A stretch of 64,000 nucleotides of DNA from Chryseobacterium gambrini. GTDB lineage: Bacteria; Bacteroidota; Bacteroidia; Flavobacteriales; Weeksellaceae. The position numbers and the translations under genes are program-made. The notes beneath the pieces were generated by a model. It saw nothing but the letters and a program-made list of their open reading frames with translations, was not told the DNA's origin and made no database searches. Positions 52,701-61,535 of this stretch are shown piece after piece (the stretch's first letter is position 1; each line of letters opens with the position of its first letter). Location: the NCBI RefSeq assembly GCF_900156825.1, contig NZ_FTOV01000004.1, positions 248,001 through 312,000 of the forward strand, written 5' to 3'.

Positions 52701-53382
52701 TTCATGGATCAGCTCATTTACATCCACGACAGCGAATACCAATATGGCTTACAGTTCTGCAACGGCAAACAGCGCAGCAACCTTTGGGTATAAGAATCTG
52801 ATGAGCTCAAATAATATTTCCATTACAAAATCTGCGTCTAATACGGTTATTCCTATTTCGATAACAGCGGGAGGACCTACGGTTGGGGTTGCTGTATGGG
52901 TAGATTTAAATCAGAATAATGTTTTTGATACTTCCGAAAAACTGTTTGCAACAACAAATTATACTACAACGACAAGCGGTGCAACACTTACCATCCCTGC
53001 AAATACATCTGTAGGAACTTACAGAATGAGGGTTTTGATCAATTACAACAACAGTGCACCAACGGATCCTTGTTTAGGTTTCTCAAGGGGAGAAATTATT
53101 GATTATTCACTCATTGTAACCGCTCCGCTTGCCACAAACGAATTGTCTGGTACGAAGAACGAAATTAAAGTATATCCGAATCCTTTTACAGATATTTTGA
53201 ATATATCGGATATTTCTAATGTAAAAACTGTTTATGTAACAGATATTGCGGGAAGATTGGTAAAAACTATAACCAATCCTGAATCATCAATTCATTTAAA
53301 TGAATTGAAAGAAGGAATGTACTTAATTACTTTTGATATGAAAGACGGATCTAAACAAACCTTTAAAGCGATTAAGAGGTAA
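49726..53382 (+). CDS. T9SS type A sorting-domain surface protein with FN3/GEVED domains
   Basis: 1218 residues. Signal peptide MKKILLTCLLALGSATFAQ. After a beta-sandwich head come several fibronectin-III-like units (TPSTTYYVWVRSRCSASEQS and TLPTELTYNTKYYYTVNAYN), MAM-like or jelly-roll regions, and a GEVED-type domain (AVWVDLNQNNVFDTSEKLF ... SRGEIIDYSL). It ends in a type A C-terminal sorting domain of about 75 residues (IKVYPNPFTDILNISD, VYVTDIAGRLVK, KEGMYLITFDMKDGS). The protein leaves through the type IX secretion system and is fixed to the cell surface or released, likely as an adhesin or glycan-binding protein. First of four such genes. Confidence 0.92.
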   Translation: MKKILLTCLLALGSATFAQVGPPQATNPNTNNGYGFTQTSGTYTPLSASRTVWQSGATLGTDAVSAAISLPSAFKFNGKSYNAVYLSNNGFVTLGTPALAATYTGLSTDTTTPYEGAFAGFAVNLKNANTATSEISYETVGSKFIVQFKDLQGSTASAAQLLNFQIQFDLTSNNVSIVYGNCVSGTAVLTGQVGIRGSEASDTNNRVGTDWTATSIGTGSTDSVTLGTTNSTTVPASGLTFTYSPGTWIAAPVNYASIPFTESFSTWENGNSIGDLPNAGYWRTWPSRGDNSWRASDITVSGYASTTGWTSLGGNVAVAAPGVAPAARFHSYNTINASGYMDLYINLSSGTGSRLLSYDYQNTSGTDVLKVLVSTDGGNTFNQVGSTQGISASWATKYADLGTSSPTAIVRFMATGDNGSNDIYIDNVNISVIPCMFPDSVTPGTTTSTTAPVNWAMANPAPAFDIYYSTTNTAPTAATTPNVVGATGLTYTITNLTPSTTYYVWVRSRCSASEQSSWVSGSSFTTKTFCPTVSAPSSAATGVSVTPAFTWTANPEATGYRLSVGTTSGGTDVLNNLNVGNVSTYTLPTELTYNTKYYYTVNAYNATISSTGCTERTFTTLSICPAQSAPAASAINVPLTLTFTWTASSSSAVTGYKLRIGTTPGGNDVLNNFDVGNVTTYTLPTSLNYSTVYYWSVGAYTATQNSLNCTERSFTTVCPAVTSLPVFENFDTTSTGSSSNTNAPTCWRYLEPSSWTGYGYVNTSYNSSAPNGYYLYNDTATTAGGMLVSPQITPLSNGANRVRFMAAGGSSGYTLQVGTLSNPADASTFTQISAVTLTSTMAQYTVNIPAGTDQYLAFRHGVGGTYRGIGIDDINIQPIPSCDNPTLITVASTSANGAAISWTAPSSTVGVGYDVYYSTTNTPPTATTVLNASNSVSTSGTGTTANLTGLTSDTFYYVWARAKCTATDNSAWEGGTRFYTSNYCTPATSNQNSWISSFTSTTANTNMAYSSATANSAATFGYKNLMSSNNISITKSASNTVIPISITAGGPTVGVAVWVDLNQNNVFDTSEKLFATTNYTTTTSGATLTIPANTSVGTYRMRVLINYNNSAPTDPCLGFSRGEIIDYSLIVTAPLATNELSGTKNEIKVYPNPFTDILNISDISNVKTVYVTDIAGRLVKTITNPESSIHLNELKEGMYLITFDMKDGSKQTFKAIKR

Positions 53383-53410
53383 TTCCGTTCATTATACCAA
53401 TCAATAAATT

Positions 53411-53447
53411 ATAGAGACTTCCAATTTGGATAGTCTCTATTTTTTTT
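53411..53447 (+). terminator. Terminator after the first T9SS protein
   Basis: 9-bp stem ATAGAGACT / AGTCTCTAT with an inner CCA/TGG pairing and eight T. Confidence 0.88.
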
Positions 53448-53598
53448 GAGAAATCTTTCATGAAAATTCTTTACTATGAAAACATTATAGCAGCCAATAT
53501 TTTGAAGTTATCTAAAATTTTTCATAAAATATACCTGAACAGAAAAACGTTTTCAATTTTTTTATAAATTAGCCCTTCAAAATTTTAAAATAAACACA

Positions 53599-54348
53599 AT
53601 GATTACAACCGCCAATCTGGAAAAATACCGTAACGGAGATTTTCTGCAATTCGTAAACAATGTACTGGAACTTTTACCTCAAACAACTGCCGACCAATTA
53701 AATATAGGGATTCAGAGAACAGCTCTACAAACCGCGGCAGAAAGTTTTAATAATGCCTATATGCCCTATACAGGGAGTGATATTACACCGGAAATTCAGG
53801 CTCTGGATGCGCAGAGAGACAACGCTGTTATCGGGATCAAGATGATTTTGGAAGCATGGCAGTACCATTTCGATCCGGTCACCAAAAACAATGCCTTTGC
53901 ACTTTTAGATATTCTCAACCGTTTTGGGGAGCGTATCTATAAGCTTCGGTATCAGTTGGAAACTGCAACTATTAACAGCATCGTAGCAGAATGGGAAGAA
54001 AAGCACAGCGATAAAATCTCCCAGCTTCAACTTGCTGACTGGGTAAACGAGCTGAAAACTTCTAACCAAAATTTTAACAACAAGTATATTGCCCGTACCG
54101 TACAACTTTTGGAAGTAGAAACAGGTGTATTAGCCACTGCCAGAACAGCATCTACGGAAGCTTACCGGACACTGAAGCAGCATATAGAAGCTCATGCCCT
54201 GCTTACCCCGAATGCAGAATACGATCAGTTAATGGCAAAGCTCAGCAGTCTGGTAAACCAATATAATCTTGCCGTTACCAAATACAGCAGTACGGAAGAA
54301 AGCGGGGGAGAAGATCAGAAACCTGAATCTTCGGAAACGCCTTCCTAG
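53599..54348 (+). CDS. DUF6261-like hypothetical protein
   Basis: 249 residues, cytoplasmic, largely helical with heptad-like charged stretches. MITTANLEKYRNGDFLQFVN at the start and AHALLTPNAEYDQLMAKLSS near the end resemble the DUF6261 family of Bacteroidota, whose role is unknown; I am not certain of the name. The C-terminus is a low-complexity acidic tail (EESGGEDQKPESSETPS). The last codons already belong to a GC-rich 41-bp repeat array that continues past the stop. It stands between two T9SS genes with no operon partner. Confidence 0.7.
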   Translation: MITTANLEKYRNGDFLQFVNNVLELLPQTTADQLNIGIQRTALQTAAESFNNAYMPYTGSDITPEIQALDAQRDNAVIGIKMILEAWQYHFDPVTKNNAFALLDILNRFGERIYKLRYQLETATINSIVAEWEEKHSDKISQLQLADWVNELKTSNQNFNNKYIARTVQLLEVETGVLATARTASTEAYRTLKQHIEAHALLTPNAEYDQLMAKLSSLVNQYNLAVTKYSSTEESGGEDQKPESSETPS

Positions 54349-54520
54349 AGCCACCGCCGAAGGGAGGGAGCTGTCGGGAACAGCCGAAACCGTCCCGCCT
54401 AAAGGAGCGGACTTTCGGAACCCGCCGGATGTATTCCGTCAAAAGGAAAACACCTTCGGGGAGTTCCGAAATCGTTTCGCCCAAAGGAATGTGTTTTCGG
54501 GAGCATCCGAAAAAAAAATG
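54331..54520 (+). repeat. GC-rich array with exact 41-bp period
   Basis: Landmarks recur every 41 bp: CCGAAA-like starts at 54384, 54425 (CCGGAT), 54466 and 54507; AAAGGA at 54401, 54442 and 54483 (AAGGGA at 54360); TCGG at 54374, 54415, 54456 and 54497. Each unit begins CCGAAA and ends TTTCGG, so each can fold into a hairpin. About four and a half units, the last breaking down in A9. It starts inside the last codons of the DUF6261-like gene. The rest of the gap to 54944 holds a terminator and the promoter region of the next T9SS gene. Confidence 0.85.
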
Positions 54521-54668
54521 CCTGAGGGAATATATTGCGGTACAAATGATGAGAGAAAATCAAGATATACAATTGTGCGACTTATTTCTTGTATAATTTT
54601 CTTTATATACTGTTTAATAAATTTTAACAGAACATTATTTATATAAATAACGCTAATGTATATTATTT

Positions 54669-54705
54669 ATATAGACTGTCTCAAAAGGGCAGTCTATATT
54701 TTTTT
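54669..54705 (+). terminator. Terminator after the repeat array
   Basis: 10-bp stem ATATAGACTG / CAGTCTATAT with a T run, about 150 bp past the end of the array, so a transcript of the DUF6261-like gene would carry the whole array. Confidence 0.85.
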
Positions 54706-54723
54706 ATGTTAAGTTTTATATTA

Positions 54724-54944
54724 TTGTAAATCAATTATTTGGGAGTAATTTTTAACTGTCTGATAAGCAGCTTTTTACAGGTGGTTTTTTATTGTGATTA
54801 TTGTAAGTATTTAAATGATTGTTTAATAATAATGTATTAAATTATTTGTTTTGTTGTTAAATATTAAATATTTGTGAAATTTTGGTTAATTAGGTTAAAA
54901 ATTATTTATACTTTTACAGTACCTAATTTTAATTTGCTAAAAAA
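54724..54944 (+). repeat. Duplicated 221-bp upstream region, copy 1
   Basis: Starts TTGTAAATCAATTATT and runs to the ATG at 54945. It is colinear, without net insertions, with 57941-58161. The shared 23-bp block around TTTAAATGATTGTTTAAT starts 137 bp before both ATGs. A TTTGG (54881) and a -7-like TACTTTTA (54909) probably form the promoter. Confidence 0.75.
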
Positions 54945-57833
54945 ATGAAAAAGCTCAATTTTCTGTTCTTGCTTTTGATGTGCTTGTTTGTATATCAAAG
55001 CTATGAGGGACAAAATTTTACTGTCACGACCTGTTCAACAGGGATTGGATCTAATACGTACGGACCAATGAACAGTACTACCACAACTAATAACAAAAAC
55101 AGGACTGCTTTTATTCTTCCTGCTTCACAACTCGCAGCTATAAACGGAGGAACAATTACCGGAACTTATTTCAGAAGGATTGCTACTTCCGGTTCTCTTC
55201 CTGCAGGTACCAATTTTAAAATTTATCTGAAGCTTACTACGGCGACTGATTTTGGCTCTGCTTCTCCGGACTGGGCTACTGAAATTTCAACTGCTACATT
55301 GGTTTACGATTCAGATCCTGCTGCGACTGTTGGTTCTGCTGCTGGATTTAAGCAGTTTGCTCATACAACTAATTTTTCTTATACTTCCGGAAGTAATTTA
55401 GCAGTATATCTAGAGTACACTCAAACAACTGCTCCTTCTTCAAGTATTACGTGGGATTATGAATATGGAACAACCTGTATCTCTACAACAAACAATAATA
55501 CAACTAAATACTTAAATACATCGAGTGCTTTTACGGCAACACTTACCAGTTCGAACTACAGAAGACCTGTGATTGGATTTGATGTTACATTCCCTCCTGC
55601 TGTTGCAGCTCCTGCATGTACTACAATTTCTGCTCCTGCTGCTAATGCTACTGGTGTTTCTGTAACTCCTACTTTTACGTGGGCTGGTGTTTTAGGACAA
55701 AATGGCGCTACGAGTTATGTGATTAATTTAGGAACAAGTCCTGGAGGTACAGATGTTATGAATGGAGTAGATGTAGGAAATGTTACTACTTATACAGTGC
55801 CCTCAGGTACACCTCTCAACTTCAATCAGCAATATTATCTTACTGTAATACCTAAAAATTCAATAGGAAGTGCTACCGGATGTACCGAAAGATCTTTTAC
55901 TACGGCAAACATTAGTTGTCCATCTGTAAGTGCTCCTGCAGCTGCTGCAACGGGAGTTTCTACAACACCTACAATTACTTGGGCAGCTACTACCGGCGCT
56001 ACAGGTTATAAAATATCTATGGGAACAACTTCCGGAGGAACTGATGTTTTGAATAATGTAGATGTAGGAAATGTTACTACTTATACATTAAGTACGGCAC
56101 TAAATACTTCTACAACTTACTATTATACGGTAAACGCTTATAATGGAGGTACGATTTCTTCTTCATGTACTATAAGAAACTTTACGACAGTTTGTGGTGC
56201 TTATACTCCAAGTTACACAAATAATTTTTCTACATTCCCTGGAGCATGCTGGTCTCGTTTAAATGGAGGATCACCAGCAACAGGACCGGGAACAGGTACT
56301 ACCAACTACTGGATAGAAGATGGATTCTTAAATTCCGGTTCTACAGGTGCAGCAAGAATAAATCTGTATTCAACTGCTAGAAATGGTTGGTTGATTTCTC
56401 CGGCGTTTAATTTGTCTGCAGGGGGGTACAGAGTTAAATTTGATTATGGTTTAACAGCATATGGTGTTACGACTTCAAGTGCTATGGGGTCTGACGATGT
56501 TATACAGTTTGTAGTATCAACTGACGGTGGAACTACATGGACGGTTCTTCAGACTTGGAATGCTTCTAATGCTCCTGGTAACACTTTAAATACATATACT
56601 CTTAATTTAACAGCCTATAATGGGAATAATGTAATTTTTGCAATGTATGGAAGTGATGGAATAGTAGATGATGCTCCTGATTATGATTTCTTTGTAGATA
56701 ATTTTATCGTAGAATCTATTCCTACATGTGATGTTCCTACAGGTTTAAGTACATCTGCAATTACAAGTTCAGGAGCAACATTGGCATGGACTTCTCCTGC
56801 GACAGCACCAGCTAATGGATATGAAATATACTATAGTACGTCAAACACTGCTCCTACTGGTGCAACCGTTCCTACTATTACTGGGGTTATGACAACGTCT
56901 CAGAATTTAGGAAGTCTTTCTGCAGCTACAACCTACTATGTATGGGTAAGATCAAAATGTAGTGCTTCAGATTTAAGTCAGTGGTCAAGCTCTGCAGTAT
57001 TCACAACTTTATGTAGCTCTTTCTCAGCACCATTTACTGAAAACTTTAATTCAGGAGCTGCTCCGAATTGTTGGTCTACATCAAGCACAAATAACACAAG
57101 TTATGCACTTTGGCAATTTGGTAGTTCTACTCAGGACTATGGTACAACTTATAGTGCTGCGGGGCAGAATAATACTGCAGGACAGTTTGCTTATGTGGAT
57201 GCGTCCAGCCCATACACAGGAGTTCATGATGTGACATTAATGACACCAATGGTTAATTTAACTGGATTAACAAATCCTGCGTTGGAGTTCAGATGGTTTA
57301 AGAATCATGGGACGGGAGTAAACCCTACCAGCCAGCCGGCTTATGACAATAATAAACTTACGGTTGATATCAAGGATGTTAATTCTTCTACTTGGGAAAC
57401 TATTTTTGCAGACACGTCCAATGCACCGACTTGGAGAACAGTATCTTTAGTCTTGCCAGCTGCATATATTGGTAAGACTGTACAGGTAAGATTTGTGGTA
57501 GATAAAGATGTAGCGGGTAATGGATACTTCTATGATAATCTATTATTGGATGATATCAGCTTAAAAGAATCTACAATACTTGCAACAAATGAATTAAAAG
57601 ATACCAAGAATTACATCAAAGTATATCCTAATCCATTTGCAGATGTATTAAACATTTCAAATATAGCGAATGTTAAAAATGTATTGGTTACAGATATCGC
57701 GGGAAGATTGGTGAAAACTATTGCAAATCCTATTTCAGAACTTCATTTGGGAGAGTTGAAACAAGGAATGTATTTAGTGACGCTTGAAATGAAGGATGGT
57801 TCTAGACAAACTGTTAAAGCAATTAAAAAATAA
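54945..57833 (+). CDS. T9SS type A sorting-domain surface protein
   Basis: 962 residues. Signal peptide MKKLNFLFLLLMCLFVYQSY then a beta-sandwich head, fibronectin-III-like repeats of the CTTISAPAANATGVSVTPTF and VGNVTTYTVPSGTPLNFNQQ kind, and two jelly-roll regions with acidic turn motifs (NFIVESIPTCD, DISLKES). The C-terminus (IKVYPNPFADVLNISN, VLVTDIAGRLVKTIAN, LKQGMYLVTLEMKDGS) is the type A sorting signal. Its promoter region is a copy of that of the next gene. Probable cell-surface adhesin or glycan-binding protein. Thr/Ser-rich tracts dominate. Confidence 0.92.
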   Translation: MKKLNFLFLLLMCLFVYQSYEGQNFTVTTCSTGIGSNTYGPMNSTTTTNNKNRTAFILPASQLAAINGGTITGTYFRRIATSGSLPAGTNFKIYLKLTTATDFGSASPDWATEISTATLVYDSDPAATVGSAAGFKQFAHTTNFSYTSGSNLAVYLEYTQTTAPSSSITWDYEYGTTCISTTNNNTTKYLNTSSAFTATLTSSNYRRPVIGFDVTFPPAVAAPACTTISAPAANATGVSVTPTFTWAGVLGQNGATSYVINLGTSPGGTDVMNGVDVGNVTTYTVPSGTPLNFNQQYYLTVIPKNSIGSATGCTERSFTTANISCPSVSAPAAAATGVSTTPTITWAATTGATGYKISMGTTSGGTDVLNNVDVGNVTTYTLSTALNTSTTYYYTVNAYNGGTISSSCTIRNFTTVCGAYTPSYTNNFSTFPGACWSRLNGGSPATGPGTGTTNYWIEDGFLNSGSTGAARINLYSTARNGWLISPAFNLSAGGYRVKFDYGLTAYGVTTSSAMGSDDVIQFVVSTDGGTTWTVLQTWNASNAPGNTLNTYTLNLTAYNGNNVIFAMYGSDGIVDDAPDYDFFVDNFIVESIPTCDVPTGLSTSAITSSGATLAWTSPATAPANGYEIYYSTSNTAPTGATVPTITGVMTTSQNLGSLSAATTYYVWVRSKCSASDLSQWSSSAVFTTLCSSFSAPFTENFNSGAAPNCWSTSSTNNTSYALWQFGSSTQDYGTTYSAAGQNNTAGQFAYVDASSPYTGVHDVTLMTPMVNLTGLTNPALEFRWFKNHGTGVNPTSQPAYDNNKLTVDIKDVNSSTWETIFADTSNAPTWRTVSLVLPAAYIGKTVQVRFVVDKDVAGNGYFYDNLLLDDISLKESTILATNELKDTKNYIKVYPNPFADVLNISNIANVKNVLVTDIAGRLVKTIANPISELHLGELKQGMYLVTLEMKDGSRQTVKAIKK

Positions 57834-57861
57834 ATTTAATTATTTATAATTAATAGAGAAT

Positions 57862-57894
57862 AATAGCGGCTAATTTATTAGTCGCTATTTTTTT
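57862..57894 (+). terminator. Terminator after the second T9SS protein
   Basis: 12-pair stem AATAGCGGCTAA / TTAGTCGCTATT (one G-U), loop TTTA, T run. Nearly the same sequence as the terminator at 61423. Confidence 0.9.
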
Positions 57895-57940
57895 ATAAAA
57901 ATTTTATAAGTTATTCGAAAATAAATTATTATGTTAATTG

Positions 57941-58161
57941 TTGTAAATTAATTATTGTTACTAATTATTAACTTTTTGATAAACAGTTTATTATATTTAG
58001 TTTTAAAATTATTATTTATTTAACTATTTAAATGATTGTTTAATAATTAGTTTGATAATGATTTGTTTTAGTATTAAATATGAATTATTTATAAAGTTTT
58101 GGTTAATTAAATTAAAATTTATTTTTACATTTACATCACCTAATTTTATTTTTACTTAAAC
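57941..58161 (+). repeat. Duplicated 221-bp upstream region, copy 2
   Basis: Starts TTGTAAATTAATTATT and ends at the ATG at 58162; pairs with 54724-54944 position by position. Shares the TTTTGGTTAATTA block and ACCTAATTTTA near the start codon. The -7-like element here is TATTTTTA. Confidence 0.75.
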
Positions 58162-61100
58162 ATGAAAAAACTTTTACTGATGTGTTTGATGTTCCTCTAT
58201 GTAGGCATCACTGCGCAAACTACAGTAACGATAGGTGCAGGAGCCAGTACAGCAACAGCTGGTACAAATGGTGATCCTATCTATCGTTCCAGTGGTACGA
58301 GTTCATTTCACCACTCAAAATCTGTACAGCTGCTTACGGCTGCCGATTTGAGTGGTGCATCTGTTGTTCCTGGAGCAACAATTAATAGTATTGCCTATTA
58401 TAAGAGTACGGCGTTTAATGTGTCGGGCAGTAATGCATGGACATTGAATGTCTATCTTAAAAATAGCTCTGCTACTGCTTTAGCCAGTGGTACTGCCTGG
58501 AGTACTATGGTTGGAGGGGCAACTTTATTTTATAGTGCTACGATAAATAGTACTACTAATTTTCCTGCAGCCGCAGGTTGGGTAACTTTCAATAATAATA
58601 CATCAAACACTTTCAATTATTCAGGAGGTGCTATTGAAGTATATATTGACTGGGTTCCATCAGGTACTCCGGTAACTCCATTTACGGGAGGTGCCTTCCA
58701 ATGGCTGTATGATACTACTACTTCTGCTCAGGCGATGGGAACGAGTGCTTCAACTGCAATTGCAGGAACGAATACTAGTTATACCACTCAAACCAGAAGA
58801 TATCAGACACAGTTAACTTATACTGCTACAGCTTGCTCTGGTGCTCCTAATCCTGGGAATACATTAGCAACGGCAACAAGTACACCGTGTTCTTCCCCGT
58901 ATTCTACTACGCTGAGTCTGCAGAATTCTACGGTTGGATCAGGGGTTAGTTATCAATGGTACGATAGTGCAGGTGTAATTGCGGGTGCTACAACATCTAC
59001 TTACACAACAACTGTAAGTGCTGCTAATTCCTTTTATTGTGCTGTTACATGTTCAGGTTCCGGAATAACGACCAATTCAACTCCTATTGCTGTATCTGCT
59101 CCGGCTGCGGCAATATCAACTTTCCCATGGACTGAAAATTTTGATAGCATGACAGCAGTTGGAAACGGAATTACACCAAGCTGTTGGGCAACAAGTGGAG
59201 GTTTAAGTTCTTCTTATCTGTTTACGAGTCAAACGGCATCTGGAAATACTTATAATGATCCTAGATCTGCTCCTAACTATATGACTATTTATTATCCTAC
59301 TACGGCAGCATATTTATGGACACCTTCATTTAATTTAACCGCTGGTCAATCATACGATTTTTCATTCTATTGGGTTGGAGATGGATTGACGGGATGGCAG
59401 AATGAGGTATTGGTAAATAATGCTCAATCTTCTACAGGAGCAACTAGTCTTAACACATTCCTTACTTCAACACAAACAGCAACGGGTGGTTCAAATAGTA
59501 CCAATTATACCAAAGTAACTGTAACATATGTGCCAACTACTTCAGGCGTTTATACATTTGGTATCAAGGCATTTGTAACATCTACTGCACCATATTATAT
59601 GGGGTTTGATGATTTTAAATTAGAATTAACTCCTGCATGTACTGAGCCAACAGTGCTTACTTCATCCGCAATTACAGCTTCAGGTGCTACCGTTTCATGG
59701 ACAGCTCCAAATCCTGCTCCTGCAAACGGATATAACATTTATTACAGCACAACCAACACAGCGCCTACCGCTACTACTACGCCAACCGCTAGTGTTGCAG
59801 CCGGAGTTACAACTTACAATTTGTCTGGTCTTACGGCTAACACAACTTATTATGTATGGGTTCGTTCTAATTGTGGTTCCGGTTCTACAAGTTCTTGGGC
59901 AGGTCCTGTAAGTTTCACAACGGCATGTACAGCTACAAACGTTCCTTATACTCAGGATTTTGAAAGTGTAACAACACCTGCATTACCTTCTTGTACTTCT
60001 TTAGAAAATGCGGGTACAGGTAATAACTGGACTACAAGTTCTCCTGGTGCTTATGGATTTACTACTAAAGCGCTTACTTATCTGTATAATTTTAGTAACG
60101 ATGCAAATGCATGGTTCTATACTCAGGGGATCAACTTAACTGCGGGTGTTTCTTATAGAATTAAGTATACATATGGAAATAACAGTACGACGTATGCTGA
60201 AAAACTAAAGGTTGCGTATGGTACATCGGCAAATAATGCTAGTATGACAAATGCTTTGGCTGATCATCCAAATATTAATACCGCAACATCCGCAAGTAAC
60301 TTTGTAGATTTTACTCCGACGGCTTCAGGTGTTTATTATTTTGGTTTCAATGCTTATTCGGCTGCTAACCAATATAACTTGTATGTAGATGATATTAGTA
60401 TTGTGGTTACTCCTACATGTTCTGAACCTTCAGCTGTTACAGTGCCTTCAGCAACTTTAACTTACAATTCAGCAGTTGTCAATTGGACGGCACCAAATCC
60501 TGTACCTGCGAATGGTTATGATGTGTATTACAGTACAACCAATACGGCTCCAACCAGTTCTACAACTCCTACAGCTTCTGGTTTAACTGCTGCAACAACT
60601 ACATTACCTAACTTAACACCTTCTACAACTTATTATTTCTGGGTAAGATCTAGTTGTAGTGCTGCAGATCAGTCTATTTGGGTTCCTGTAACATTTACAA
60701 CTTTAGCTGTACCTCCTGCAAATGATGACTGTTCTGGTGCAGTTGCTTTAACAGCTGGTGGTACTTTTGCACAGAATGCTTTAACAGCAACTAACGCTGG
60801 TGCTACAGAAACCTCTGATGCTACGGCTACGCATTCTTGCCAGACTACTGGTTACAGAGATGTGTGGTATTCCGTAGTAGTTCCTGCAAGTGGAAATATT
60901 ACAATTGAAACTCAGTCTGTTTCTGGTTCTAATGTTACGGATACTGTTTTAGGAGTGTACAGTGGAAGCTGTGGAGCACTTACGCAAATTGGTTGTGATG
61001 ATGACAGCTCAGCAGACGGTAACTTCTCTTTAGTATCTCTTACAGGATTAACTCCGGGATCTACATTGATGATTGGTGTTTGGAATTATTCTTCATCAAC

Positions 61101-61398
61101 AGTTGGTCAATTCAAGGTATCTGCTTATGATGCATCACTGGTTTTAGCAACAAATGAAGTGAAAGATGCTAAAAACAATATCAAAGTTTATCCTAATCCA
61201 TTCTCAGATGTATTGAATATTTCCGATGTAGCGAATGTTAAAAATGTATTGGTTACAGATATCGCGGGAAGATTGGTAAAAACTATTGCAAATCCTGCTT
61301 CAGAACTTCATTTAGGAGAATTGAAACAAGGAATGTATTTAGTTACTCTGGAAATGAAAGATGGTTCTAAGCAAACGATAAAAACTATTAAGAAATAA
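58162..61398 (+). CDS. T9SS type A sorting-domain surface protein with PPC-like domain
   Basis: 1078 residues. Signal peptide MKKLLLMCLMFLYVGITAQ. Beta-rich head, a short Ig-like unit (VSYQWYDSAGVIAGATTS), two MAM/jelly-roll segments each followed by a fibronectin-III unit (ANTTYYVWVRSNCGSGSTSS; PSTTYYFWVRSSCSAADQS), then a PPC-like domain (PPANDDCSGAVALTAGG ... IGCDDDSSADGNF). The sorting domain (IKVYPNPFSDVLNISD, VLVTDIAGRLVKTIAN) matches that of the previous gene almost exactly, including a stretch of about 48 identical bases. Surface-exposed by T9SS; ligand unknown. Confidence 0.92.
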   Translation: MKKLLLMCLMFLYVGITAQTTVTIGAGASTATAGTNGDPIYRSSGTSSFHHSKSVQLLTAADLSGASVVPGATINSIAYYKSTAFNVSGSNAWTLNVYLKNSSATALASGTAWSTMVGGATLFYSATINSTTNFPAAAGWVTFNNNTSNTFNYSGGAIEVYIDWVPSGTPVTPFTGGAFQWLYDTTTSAQAMGTSASTAIAGTNTSYTTQTRRYQTQLTYTATACSGAPNPGNTLATATSTPCSSPYSTTLSLQNSTVGSGVSYQWYDSAGVIAGATTSTYTTTVSAANSFYCAVTCSGSGITTNSTPIAVSAPAAAISTFPWTENFDSMTAVGNGITPSCWATSGGLSSSYLFTSQTASGNTYNDPRSAPNYMTIYYPTTAAYLWTPSFNLTAGQSYDFSFYWVGDGLTGWQNEVLVNNAQSSTGATSLNTFLTSTQTATGGSNSTNYTKVTVTYVPTTSGVYTFGIKAFVTSTAPYYMGFDDFKLELTPACTEPTVLTSSAITASGATVSWTAPNPAPANGYNIYYSTTNTAPTATTTPTASVAAGVTTYNLSGLTANTTYYVWVRSNCGSGSTSSWAGPVSFTTACTATNVPYTQDFESVTTPALPSCTSLENAGTGNNWTTSSPGAYGFTTKALTYLYNFSNDANAWFYTQGINLTAGVSYRIKYTYGNNSTTYAEKLKVAYGTSANNASMTNALADHPNINTATSASNFVDFTPTASGVYYFGFNAYSAANQYNLYVDDISIVVTPTCSEPSAVTVPSATLTYNSAVVNWTAPNPVPANGYDVYYSTTNTAPTSSTTPTASGLTAATTTLPNLTPSTTYYFWVRSSCSAADQSIWVPVTFTTLAVPPANDDCSGAVALTAGGTFAQNALTATNAGATETSDATATHSCQTTGYRDVWYSVVVPASGNITIETQSVSGSNVTDTVLGVYSGSCGALTQIGCDDDSSADGNFSLVSLTGLTPGSTLMIGVWNYSSSTVGQFKVSAYDASLVLATNEVKDAKNNIKVYPNPFSDVLNISDVANVKNVLVTDIAGRLVKTIANPASELHLGELKQGMYLVTLEMKDGSKQTIKTIKK

Positions 61399-61422
61399 AT
61401 TTTAATACGTTTCATAAATGAT

Positions 61423-61455
61423 AATAGCGACTAATTTTTAGTCGCTATTTTTTTT
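61423..61455 (+). terminator. Terminator after the third T9SS protein
   Basis: Perfect 12-bp stem AATAGCGACTAA / TTAGTCGCTATT with a 3-nt T loop and a long T tail; a sister of the hairpin at 57862. Confidence 0.92.
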
Positions 61456-61535
61456 GTTAATTAAATTTAAATTTAATATTAAAATTGAAATATTATTATT
61501 AAATTAGTATTTAATCAACGAAATATAGATAGTTT

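Noticed and set aside
54331..54520. CRISPR array
   Set aside because: Repeat units are contiguous and imperfect with no unique spacers, and no cas gene is in the window.
54269..54646. 125-codon frame across the 41-bp array
   Set aside because: The period is not a multiple of three, and the frame overlaps the end of the DUF6261-like gene and the gap. No protein-like pattern.
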